Part shown: positions 1-5,642 of the stretch, piece by piece
How positions within the stretch are numbered: the first letter of the stretch is position 1
Layout: each line of letters starts with the position of its first letter
Source: Chloroflexota bacterium
GTDB lineage: Bacteria; Chloroflexota; Anaerolineae; B4-G1
Length of the DNA: 7,203 nt
Assembly: GCA_011046405.1 (NCBI GenBank)
Contig: DSAR01000460.1
Location: 1 to 7,203, forward strand
Reading direction: 5' to 3'
Program-made: the position numbers and the translations under genes
The notes under the pieces: generated by a model
Seen by the model: only the letters and a program-made list of their open reading frames with translations
Told to the model about the DNA's origin: nothing
Database searches by the model: none

Positions 1-72
1 CAATATACCAACATACCAACATACCAATATACCAATATACCAACATACCAATATACCAATCTACCGACACAC
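1..72. repeat. 8-bp tandem repeat, consensus CAAYATAC
   Basis: Nine consecutive octamers are visible. Positions 1-56 hold seven clean copies alternating CAATATAC and CAACATAC. Positions 57-64 (CAATCTAC) and 65-72 (CGACACAC) are diverged copies. The tract probably continues to the left of the window. The plus strand has no G until position 66 and no stop codon in any forward frame, but also no ATG, GTG or TTG, so nothing can start inside it. It ends only six bases before the helicase ATG at 79, so it occupies the place where a ribosome binding site would normally lie. Copy number changes of 8 bp could alter leader length or spacing. That effect is inference; the repeat itself is directly seen. 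Confidence 0.95.
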
Positions 73-78
73 CAACCC

Positions 79-2322
79 ATGTTCAAACCACGTCCAAAAC
101 AACAAGAAGTCCTCGATTACACCGGCGGCCGGATGGGCGTCTCGGCGGTGCCGGGGAGCGGCAAGACCTACACGCTCTCCGCCCTGGCGGCCAAACTCGT
201 CGCCGAGAGCGGGCTGTCGCAGCGCGTCGACGCTCAGCATCCCCGGGAGGTGCTGGTCGTGACCCTGGTCAACTCGGCCGTCGATAACTTCGCCAGCCGG
301 GTGGGGGGCTTCGTACAGGAGATGGGGCTGTTGCCTCACCTGGGCTACCGGGTGCGCACGCTCCACGGCCTGGCCCACGACATCGTCCGTGAGCGGCCCG
401 GCCTGGTGGGTCTTTCCGACGATTTCCAGATCGTGGACGAGCGGGAGGCTGACCGGATCCGGCAGGAGGTGACGGAAGCTTGGTTGCGCAGTCACCCCGA
501 TGTGGCCGAAGCGGTTCTATCCCTGGATATGGATGAGGGCAAGCGGGAGTGGGTCCGCCGGGGGCGGTGGCCATCCCTGGCGGTCGACGTCGCCCGGAGC
601 TTCATCCGGCAGGCCAAGGACGAGCAGATCACGCCGGAGGAGATGGCGCGCCAGCTCCAGGGGTCTATCCAGCGACTGCCTTTGGCTGAGATGGGATGCG
701 CCATCTACGCCGATTACCAGCGGGCGCTGACCTACCGGGGTGCCGTCGATTTCGACGACCTGATCCGGCTGGCGCTGATGGCGTTGGAACTGGATCCGGA
801 ATACCTGGAACGACTGCGGCGGCAGTGGCCCTACATCCTGGAGGACGAGGCGCAAGACAGCAGCCGTTTGCAGGAGCGGATTCTGCGCCAGATGGTCGGC
901 CCCGAGGGGAACTGGGTCCGCGTCGGCGATCCCAACCAGGCCATCTACGAGACCTTCACCACTGCCAGCCCGCATTACCTGCGCGATTTCCTGGATGAAC
1001 TGGGCGTCGCGGCCCGTGAATTGCCTAACTCCGGCCGCTCCACTCTTTCGATCATCAAATTGGCCAATTACCTCATCGACTGGACGCAGGAACAACACCC
1101 GACGGTGCAGATCCGGGACGCCTTGACCCCGCCTTACATCAAGCCGACCCCGTCCGGCGATCCTCAGCCCAACCCGCCCGACGACCCCACGCAGGTCAAG
1201 ATCGTCGGGCGCAAGTTCACACCGGTGGAGGAATTGCGAGCTGTCGTCGATTCCCTGGCCCGCTGGCTGCCTGACCATCCCGACGAGACCGTGGCAGTGC
1301 TGACGCCGCGCAATCGACGTGGGTTCCAGGTGACCGAGGCGCTGAAGCAGCAGGGTCTGCCATACGTCGAACTCCTGCGCAGCACCATCTCGACCCGTGA
1401 GGCGGCCGGCGCGTTGGGCAACCTGGTCAATTATCTGGCCGACCCAGCCGCACCCAAGAAACTGGGCCGTGTCTACCAGGTGTGGCGGCGCGAGGACCGG
1501 GAGGATGAAACGGCGCGCACACGCATGGAGATCGTCGCCAAGGCGTTGCGTCAGTGCCGGCAGGTGGAGGATTTCCTGTGGCCTCGCACCGGTTTCGACT
1601 GGCTCGATTTGTTGGACCTGCCAGCGGTGAATGAAGATGAGAATGACGTGATCCAGGAGCAACTGCTCGAATTTCGCGACCTGGTGCGACGCTGGCAGGG
1701 GGCCACGGCGCTGCCCATCGACCAGTTGATCCTGACCCTGGCCCAGGACCTTTTCGAGGAACCGGGGGATCTGGCCGTGGCCCACAAGTTGGCTGTGCTC
1801 CTGCGGCGGGCCAGCGACGCGCATCCTGATTGGCGCCTGCCGGAATTGACCGCCGAATTGGCCGTCATCGCCCGGAACGAGCGGCGATTCCTGGGGCTGG
1901 CGGGGGAGGACGTAGGGTTCGATCCTGACGAGCACAAGGGGCAGGTGGTCGTCGCCACGGTTCACAAGGCCAAGGGGCTGGAATGGGACCGGGTGTACCT
2001 GATGTCGGTCAACAATTACAATTTTCCCTCAGCGTTGCCCCACGACCAGTTCATCGCCGAGAAATGGTTCGTCCGCGATCGGCTGAACCTGGAGGCGGAG
2101 GCCCTGGCCCAGCTCGAGGCCCTGCACACCGGCGGCGTCTACGAGGAGGGCGAGGCGACGCGAGAGGCGCGCCTGGAGTACGCCGCCGAGCGGCTACGGT
2201 TGCTCTACGTGGGAATCACGCGGGCCCGGAAAGAACTGATCATCACTTGGAACACCGGCCAGCGCGGCGACCAACAGCCGGCGGCGCCCTTCATTGCGTT
2301 GCAAGAATTCTGGGAGGGATGA
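79..2322 (+). CDS. UvrD/Rep-family SF1A ATP-dependent DNA helicase
   Basis: This 747-residue protein should unwind duplex DNA 3'-to-5' using ATP, as UvrD, Rep, PcrA and AddA do. The motifs run in order: a glutamine pair at residues 8-9 (Q motif), Walker A AVPGSGKT (23-30), motif Ia in VVTLVNSAVDN, TLHGLA in place of the usual TFHSF, Walker B DEAQD (256-260), motif III GDPNQAIYE from 283, motif IV LPNSGRS (315-321), motif V VATVHKAKGLEWD (625-637) and motif VI LYVGITRAR (709-717). All ATPase residues look intact. Length fits the UvrD class; there is no C-terminal nuclease domain as in AddA or RecB. The first ATG is chosen because the Q motif lies just after it and the next Met (residue 19) would remove it. 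No Shine-Dalgarno is visible; a tandem repeat fills the leader. One base after its TGA begins the nuclease gene, so the two are surely co-transcribed and probably act together. Exact role (recombinational repair or defence) is inferred. Confidence 0.93.
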   Translation: MFKPRPKQQEVLDYTGGRMGVSAVPGSGKTYTLSALAAKLVAESGLSQRVDAQHPREVLVVTLVNSAVDNFASRVGGFVQEMGLLPHLGYRVRTLHGLAHDIVRERPGLVGLSDDFQIVDEREADRIRQEVTEAWLRSHPDVAEAVLSLDMDEGKREWVRRGRWPSLAVDVARSFIRQAKDEQITPEEMARQLQGSIQRLPLAEMGCAIYADYQRALTYRGAVDFDDLIRLALMALELDPEYLERLRRQWPYILEDEAQDSSRLQERILRQMVGPEGNWVRVGDPNQAIYETFTTASPHYLRDFLDELGVAARELPNSGRSTLSIIKLANYLIDWTQEQHPTVQIRDALTPPYIKPTPSGDPQPNPPDDPTQVKIVGRKFTPVEELRAVVDSLARWLPDHPDETVAVLTPRNRRGFQVTEALKQQGLPYVELLRSTISTREAAGALGNLVNYLADPAAPKKLGRVYQVWRREDREDETARTRMEIVAKALRQCRQVEDFLWPRTGFDWLDLLDLPAVNEDENDVIQEQLLEFRDLVRRWQGATALPIDQLILTLAQDLFEEPGDLAVAHKLAVLLRRASDAHPDWRLPELTAELAVIARNERRFLGLAGEDVGFDPDEHKGQVVVATVHKAKGLEWDRVYLMSVNNYNFPSALPHDQFIAEKWFVRDRLNLEAEALAQLEALHTGGVYEEGEATREARLEYAAERLRLLYVGITRARKELIITWNTGQRGDQQPAAPFIALQEFWEG
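2312..2318 (+). promoter_or_regulatory. Ribosome binding site of the nuclease gene
   Basis: GGGAGGG lies inside the last codons of the helicase gene, five to six bases before ATG 2324. It decides the start in favour of ATG 2324 over the in-frame TTG at 2294, which has no comparable site and would add ten residues without resemblance to the family. Confidence 0.8.
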
Positions 2323-2323
2323 G

Positions 2324-3157
2324 ATGACCTTGCCCGAAGACTTCCAGTTTAGCCAGGCGAGCTTGCAGGATTACGTCGATTGTCCCCGGCGCTTCCAGTT
2401 GCGATACGTAGAGCGCGTGGCGTGGCCGGCCCCCGAGGCGGAATTGGATCTGGCCAACGAGCGCTATCTTCGCCAGGGAGCGGCGTTCCACCGGATGCTT
2501 CACCAGCATCTGACCGGGATCCCAGTCGAGCGCTTGTCCCGTATGGCGACGGATCCGGATCTCCATCGCTGGTGGCGCAATTACCTGAACGACGGGCCGG
2601 ATGGCTTGCCGCCTCGGCGTTATCCGGAGGTGTTGCTCTCGGCGCCGCTGGCCGGGTACCGGTTGGTGGCCAAGTATGACCTCGTCGCGTTGGCGCCGGG
2701 GGAGCGAGCCGTCATCGTCGATTGGAAGACCTCGCGTAAGCGACCGTCCCGCGAGCGGCTGGCCGATCGTTTGCAGACCCGTGTCTATCCCTATCTTTTG
2801 GCCCGGGCCGGGCGTCACCTCGCTGGCGAAGCGCTCGCGCCAGAACAAGTGGAGATGGTCTACTGGTTCGCCGACTTCCCCGACCTGCCGGAGCGTTTCG
2901 CCTACGACGATGACCGGTACGAGGCAGACGAGGCCAACTTGCGCGATTTGATCGAAAGCATTGCCAGGATGACCGACGAGGTATGGCCCCTGACCGCCCG
3001 GCAACAGCGCTGCAACTATTGCCGCTACCGTTCCCTGTGCCGGCGCGGGATCGAGGCCGGATCGCTGGAAGAGATTGAAGCGGAATGGGATGCGAACCTT
3101 GATTTGGACGACGGGATCGACCTGGATTTTGAGCAGATCGCCGAGATAGAATATTGA
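2324..3157 (+). CDS. PD-(D/E)XK (RecB/AddB/Cas4-like) nuclease with probable Fe-S cluster
   Basis: This 277-residue protein resembles the RecB-type nuclease domain of AddB and Cas4, which cuts or resects DNA ends with a metal-dependent active site. Visible features: an N-terminal FSQASLQDYVDCPRRFQLRYV box with Cys20; a G-A-A-F-H-R-M-L-H segment (52-60) supplying the motif I histidine; Asp119 in AKYDLVA; the core IVDWKTS with Asp133 and Lys135; and QTRVYPYLL (151-159), the QxxxY motif. A C-terminal CNYCRYRSLC gives Cys230, Cys233 and Cys239. One early cysteine plus three late ones is the pattern that holds a 4Fe-4S cluster in AddB and Cas4. The tail (about 248-277) is very acidic. The ATG lies one base past the helicase stop, with a strong RBS. 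A stand-alone nuclease partnered with a complete SF1 helicase suggests a reduced AddAB-like complex. A Cas4 role is less likely, since no cas genes or CRISPR array are seen. Confidence 0.88.
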   Translation: MTLPEDFQFSQASLQDYVDCPRRFQLRYVERVAWPAPEAELDLANERYLRQGAAFHRMLHQHLTGIPVERLSRMATDPDLHRWWRNYLNDGPDGLPPRRYPEVLLSAPLAGYRLVAKYDLVALAPGERAVIVDWKTSRKRPSRERLADRLQTRVYPYLLARAGRHLAGEALAPEQVEMVYWFADFPDLPERFAYDDDRYEADEANLRDLIESIARMTDEVWPLTARQQRCNYCRYRSLCRRGIEAGSLEEIEAEWDANLDLDDGIDLDFEQIAEIEY

Positions 3158-3177
3158 GAGGAGAGAAAGAGAGGGAT

Positions 3178-3210
3178 ATGCGCGTTTACCGTCGCGAGGA
3201 GGAAGAGTAG
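3178..3210 (+). other. Possible 10-residue mini-ORF in the spacer
   Basis: In the 72-bp spacer between the nuclease and nitroreductase genes, ATG 3178 opens a 10-codon frame ending at TAG 3208-3210 (product MRVYRREEEE). It is preceded by a purine-rich run (3157-3176) that includes GAGAGGG two bases before the ATG, too close for an ideal RBS. It could be a leader peptide or chance. A frame this short carries no statistical weight, and nothing identifies a function. Confidence 0.15.
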
Positions 3211-3217
3211 TTAGAAA

Positions 3218-3223
3218 AAGGAG
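3218..3223 (+). promoter_or_regulatory. Ribosome binding site of the first nitroreductase
   Basis: AAGGAG with a six-base spacer (3224-3229) precedes ATG 3230. It supports that start over the TTG at 3227, which would lie only three bases from it. Confidence 0.75.
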
Positions 3224-3229
3224 CTTTTG

Positions 3230-3811
3230 ATGCTAAAGGATTTGATTCGCAAGAACCGTAGTTACCGTCGTTTTGATCAGACTGTGCCGGTGGCGTTGGA
3301 CACGCTCCGGGAGATCGTCGACCTGGCGCGGCTTTCGGCCTCGGGGTCGAATTTGCAGCCGCTCAAGTATGTGCTCAGTTGCGATCCCGACCTCAACGCG
3401 CGCGTCTTCCCCCACACCCGGTGGGCGGGTTACTTGAAGGATTGGAAGGGGCCAGCCGAGGGGGAACGGCCGGCGGCCTACGTCGTCATCCTGGGCGACA
3501 GGGAGATTCGCCCGGAGTTTGGTTGCGATCACGGCATAGCGGCCCAGTCGATGATGCTCGGTGCGGCGGAGCAGGGGCTGGGCGGCTGTATGCTGGGAGC
3601 GTTGGACCGCCAGGGATTGCGGGAGACGTTGGAGATACCGGAGCGCTATGAGATTTTGCTCGTTCTGGCGCTGGGCAAGCCGGCGGAAGAGGTCGTGCTG
3701 GAAGATGTGGGCCCCGATGGCGACGTGAAATACTACCGGGACGAGGATGGCGTGCACCACGTGCCCAAGCGTCCGTTGGATGAGGTGGTGCTCAAGACCT
3801 TCGGGTCGTAG
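3230..3811 (+). CDS. Nitroreductase-family FMN-dependent oxidoreductase (intact copy)
   Basis: This 193-residue protein belongs to the nitroreductase superfamily: small cytoplasmic homodimers that bind FMN and reduce nitro groups, quinones, enones or other substrates with NAD(P)H. The N-terminus KNRSYRRFDQ (residues 9-17) carries the arginines that grip the FMN phosphate. SASGSNLQPLKYVL (37-50) is the second FMN-contact segment, and GLGGCMLGAL (116-125) corresponds to the conserved late G-L-G motif. The C-terminal part YYRDEDGVHHVPKRPLDEVV (169-187) is typical of a subgroup annotated only as nitroreductase family protein. The substrate cannot be read from the sequence. It lies 72 bp after the nuclease gene, so it may share that transcript, but its function is unrelated. 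A MITE-like element follows its stop and may supply the terminator. Confidence 0.9.
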   Translation: MLKDLIRKNRSYRRFDQTVPVALDTLREIVDLARLSASGSNLQPLKYVLSCDPDLNARVFPHTRWAGYLKDWKGPAEGERPAAYVVILGDREIRPEFGCDHGIAAQSMMLGAAEQGLGGCMLGALDRQGLRETLEIPERYEILLVLALGKPAEEVVLEDVGPDGDVKYYRDEDGVHHVPKRPLDEVVLKTFGS

Positions 3812-3828
3812 GCGGTCTATCTCATTTA

Positions 3829-3835
3829 TTCATAT
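3829..3835. repeat. Left candidate target-site duplication (TTCATAT)
   Basis: TTCATAT lies directly before the GGGTG end of the palindromic element at 3836. The same seven bases recur at 3961-3967 just after it. This is the expected signature of an insertion, although A+T-rich heptamers can also match by chance. Confidence 0.55.
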
Positions 3836-3960
3836 GGGTGTGTTTCAAATACTTTGAGCATTGTTTGTAGTGCGCGCGCTAGGTAGCGGCTTTAGCGCGC
3901 TTTTACGGCGATAAATCGCCTACTACAAACTTGACCTCAAATGAAATGAAACGCACCCTG
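3836..3960. mobile_element. MITE-like palindromic element in the convergent intergenic region
   Basis: The element is about 125 bp, non-coding and strongly palindromic. Its outer arms 3836-3847 and 3947-3958 pair at 11 of 12 positions (GGGTGTGTTTCA against TGAAACGCACCC). The arms continue imperfectly through a shared TTTGAG to a second perfect 9-bp pair, GTTTGTAGT (3863-3871) with ACTACAAAC (3922-3930), making terminal inverted repeats of about 36 bp. Inside are two hairpins: GCGCGCTA/TAGCGCGC (3874-3881 with 3893-3900) and GGCGAT/ATCGCC (3907-3912 with 3915-3920). TTCATAT flanks both sides. There is no transposase, so movement would depend on an enzyme supplied elsewhere. The right boundary is uncertain by two bases because CACCC is followed by TG before the duplication. 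An alternative is a REP/BIME-like repeat. Confidence 0.7.
3874..3904 (+). terminator. Possible intrinsic terminator formed by the MITE hairpin
   Basis: A perfect 8-bp GC-rich stem (GCGCGCTA with TAGCGCGC, 11-base loop) is followed directly by TTTT on the plus strand, 62 bp after the nitroreductase stop. That orientation would stop the plus-strand transcript. On the minus strand the stem is followed by GCAC with no T run, so it should not terminate the opposite transcript in the same way. The U run is short, so strength is uncertain. Confidence 0.45.
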
Positions 3961-3967
3961 TTCATAT
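3961..3967. repeat. Right candidate target-site duplication (TTCATAT)
   Basis: This is a second copy of TTCATAT, five bases before the stop codon of the minus-strand dihydropyrimidinase gene (3972-3974). If the duplication is real, the element landed just downstream of that gene without damaging it. Confidence 0.55.
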
Positions 3968-3971
3968 TTGC

Positions 3972-5345
3972 TCAGATCGAGCGTTTTATGAATTGCCCTC
4001 GCCCTCTTCGCCCTGTGAAGTTTCCTCCATCGTAGATGATCTCTCCCCGGGCGATGGTCGTTTTGACCTGTCCGTGCACGCGCCATCCTTCGTAGGGCGT
4101 GTATCCGGCCTGGTGATGGAGCGCCTGGGCAGTGATCGTTCCCTTGGGACGCGGGTCGTAGATCACCACGTCGGCGTCGGCGCCGGGGATCAGCCCGCCC
4201 TTGCGCGGCCACATGCCCCAGAGGCGGGCCGGGTTGGCCGATAGCAGTGTGACCAGTTGCGGGAGCGTCAGGCCCCTCTGGGCGACGCCGTAGGTAAAGG
4301 ACAGGGTGAGCAGGGTCTCCAAACCGGGCAACCCGCCGGGGGTCCGGGTGAAGTCGTCCTGGGCGGTTTTTTGCTCCCGGGTGTAATCACAGTGATCGGT
4401 GACGATCATGTCCACGGCGTTACTTTCTACCAGCGACCACAGTCGGTTTGGCTCGCCTGGAGGACGCAGGGGCGGTTGGAGAATGTAGCGCCAGGGTTCG
4501 GCGTCCTCGTAGGCGGTGTGATCCAGCAGCAGGTATTGGGGGCAGGTCTCACAGGTGGCTCGCTGCCCGCCGTCGCGGGCCTTGGCCACCAGCGCGACAG
4601 ACAGCGTCGTCGAACAGTGGCAGATGTGGATCCGGCTGCCGGCCACTTCGGCCAGGAAGAGGACCCGCCGGATCGCCTCCTGCTCGGACAGGGCCGGGCG
4701 GGAGCGGCCGTGATGCCGCCAGCCGGTATCTCCAGCCGCGACCAGGGCTTCGGTCTGGGCGGTCACTATGGCGTCATTTTCGCAGTGGATGAGGGGCAGG
4801 ATACCGTGTTGGGCGCACGTCTCCATCAGACGGAGAATCGTGGCGTCGTCGGCGTAGTAGTTGGGGCGGTAGGTGGTGTAGAGTTTGAGGCTGGGCGTGC
4901 CCAGGGCCGGCAAGCGGGCGAGTTCACCCTCCCGGCCCGGCGGCAGGTCAGTGACCATCACGTGCAGGCCGTAGTCGATCACGGCGTCCTGGGCCTCAAT
5001 CAAGCGCGCCTCGACCGCCGCCTCGATCGATTGGCCCGGGAATTGGGTGGCGAAATCGAGCACGGTGGTGACGCCGCCGCAGGCCGCGGCGCGTGTACCG
5101 GTGAACCAGTCATCGGACGTCTGGTAGACGCCGGTGTCGAGTTGGATGTGTGTGTGGGCGTCGATGACGCCCGGGAGAACGTAGCAGCCGACGGCGTCGA
5201 TCACAGTGGCGTCCCCAGGCGCGGCCAGATCTTTCCCAATGGCTTGAATCTTCTCTCCCCGGACCAGCAAATCGCCCTCGATGCTCTCGTCGGGGATGAC
5301 GAGGGTTCCCCCTTGAATGAGTAACGTGTCGTCCATTTCAGTCAT
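3972..5345 (-). CDS. Dihydropyrimidinase / D-hydantoinase family cyclic amidohydrolase
   Basis: This 457-residue enzyme hydrolyses the ring amide of dihydropyrimidines, hydantoins or related cyclic ureides through a binuclear metal centre. All expected ligands are visible: HxH in DAHTHIQ (His64, His66), the lysine that becomes carboxylated in PSLKLYTTY (Lys154), His187 in LIHCEN, His243 in HICHCST and Asp317 in VTDHCDY. SRPALSEQEAIRR (215-227) is also characteristic of the hydantoinase group. Length matches the family (about 450-480). The start MTEMDD is chosen because its ATG overlaps the upstream nitroreductase stop as ATGA and has GAGG seven bases before it; a second ATG three codons later is possible. 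Substrate is unresolved: allantoinase and other ureide hydrolases share these motifs, and only HxH-type and ring-substrate loops could separate them. Its former translational coupling to the nitroreductase has been broken by an insertion in that gene. Confidence 0.9.
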   Translation of the reverse strand: MTEMDDTLLIQGGTLVIPDESIEGDLLVRGEKIQAIGKDLAAPGDATVIDAVGCYVLPGVIDAHTHIQLDTGVYQTSDDWFTGTRAAACGGVTTVLDFATQFPGQSIEAAVEARLIEAQDAVIDYGLHVMVTDLPPGREGELARLPALGTPSLKLYTTYRPNYYADDATILRLMETCAQHGILPLIHCENDAIVTAQTEALVAAGDTGWRHHGRSRPALSEQEAIRRVLFLAEVAGSRIHICHCSTTLSVALVAKARDGGQRATCETCPQYLLLDHTAYEDAEPWRYILQPPLRPPGEPNRLWSLVESNAVDMIVTDHCDYTREQKTAQDDFTRTPGGLPGLETLLTLSFTYGVAQRGLTLPQLVTLLSANPARLWGMWPRKGGLIPGADADVVIYDPRPKGTITAQALHHQAGYTPYEGWRVHGQVKTTIARGEIIYDGGNFTGRRGRGQFIKRSI

Positions 5346-5516
5346 TCGTGATCCTCAGTGATTGGTCGATTGAAGCCGACGATTTCCTCCAGCGCTTTCC
5401 GCTCGCGGGCTGCGTGTGAGGTGCGCTGGTGTTTCTCGCTCAACGTGGAGATGTCGCCCTCGTAACCAATGGCAATGGCGACCATAACCTTTAGTTCATC
5501 GGAGAGCCCAAAGGCC

Positions 5517-5524
5517 TCGCGCAC
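5517..5524. repeat. Left target-site duplication of the inserted element (TCGCGCAC)
   Basis: TCGCGCAC abuts the GTATC end of the element and matches TCACGCAC at 5635-5642 at seven of eight positions. On the coding strand both copies encode the same Val-Arg-Glu (GTG CGC GAG here, GTG CGT GAG in the other), so the mismatch is synonymous. Confidence 0.85.
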
Positions 5525-5634
5525 GTATCTTCTCAATAAGTTGGGGAGCTGTGGCCGGTCTCCCGACCGAGCCACAGCGGGCACGGTCAGGAGACCGGCC
5601 CGAGCGAGTTTGCCCCGGTTTATTGAGATGATAC
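5525..5634. mobile_element. 110-bp MITE-like element inserted in the nitroreductase gene
   Basis: The element begins GTATC and ends GATAC. Its terminal inverted repeats of 22 bp (5525-5546 and 5613-5634) match at 18 positions, including 14 of the first 15 (GTATCTTCTCAATAA against the same with one T/A change). Between them lie two adjacent hairpins of like design. The first pairs 5548-5555 with 5571-5578 and CGGTC with GACCG around a TCCC loop. The second pairs GGGC (5579-5582) with GCCC (5598-5601) and CGGTC with GACCG around an AGGA loop. Each has a single unpaired A beside the CGGTC/GACCG stem. An 11-bp repeat GGCCGGTCTCC (5553-5563) also pairs with 5590-5600, allowing an alternative fold. 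There is no coding capacity. An 8-bp duplication flanks it, as expected for a non-autonomous DNA transposon. The end sequences are unlike the other element in this window, so it belongs to a different family. Confidence 0.88.
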
Positions 5635-5642
5635 TCACGCAC
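5635..5642. repeat. Right target-site duplication of the inserted element (TCACGCAC)
   Basis: This is the second copy of the 8-bp target duplication, directly after the GATAC end of the element. One base differs from the left copy. A ninth flanking C also matches on the left but coincides with the terminal base of the element on the right. Confidence 0.85.

Noticed and set aside
1..72. CRISPR array
   Set aside because: The units are contiguous 8-mers without spacers.
517..1965. 482-codon open frame antisense to the helicase
   Set aside because: The opposite frame carries all SF1 helicase motifs in order. This frame is low-complexity, Gln- and Arg-rich, and matches no fold; it is a by-product of GC-rich codon use.
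2294..2326. TTG start giving a ten-residue longer nuclease
   Set aside because: It has no RBS, overlaps the helicase gene, and the extra residues are unlike the family. ATG 2324 has GGGAGGG at proper spacing.
79..3157. Gabija, CRISPR-Cas4 or other named defence system
   Set aside because: No OLD-family GajA, cas genes or CRISPR array are present. The nuclease is of RecB/Cas4 type and pairs only with the helicase.
3937..4212. 91-codon minus-strand frame at the end of the dihydropyrimidinase
   Set aside because: It overlaps the real gene in another frame and has an Arg-rich composition typical of shadows.
4257..5324. 355-codon plus-strand frame opposite the dihydropyrimidinase
   Set aside because: The minus strand has every metal ligand of the amidohydrolase family. 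The plus frame is Gly/Val-rich shadow sequence without motifs.
5525..5634. Programmed translational bypass or an intron joining the two nitroreductase halves
   Set aside because: Matched GTGCGYGAG on both sides of a hairpin recalls take-off and landing sites, but terminal inverted repeats plus a target duplication explain the data more simply. There are no group I or II intron features and 110 bp is far too short. Protein-level data would be needed to revive the idea.
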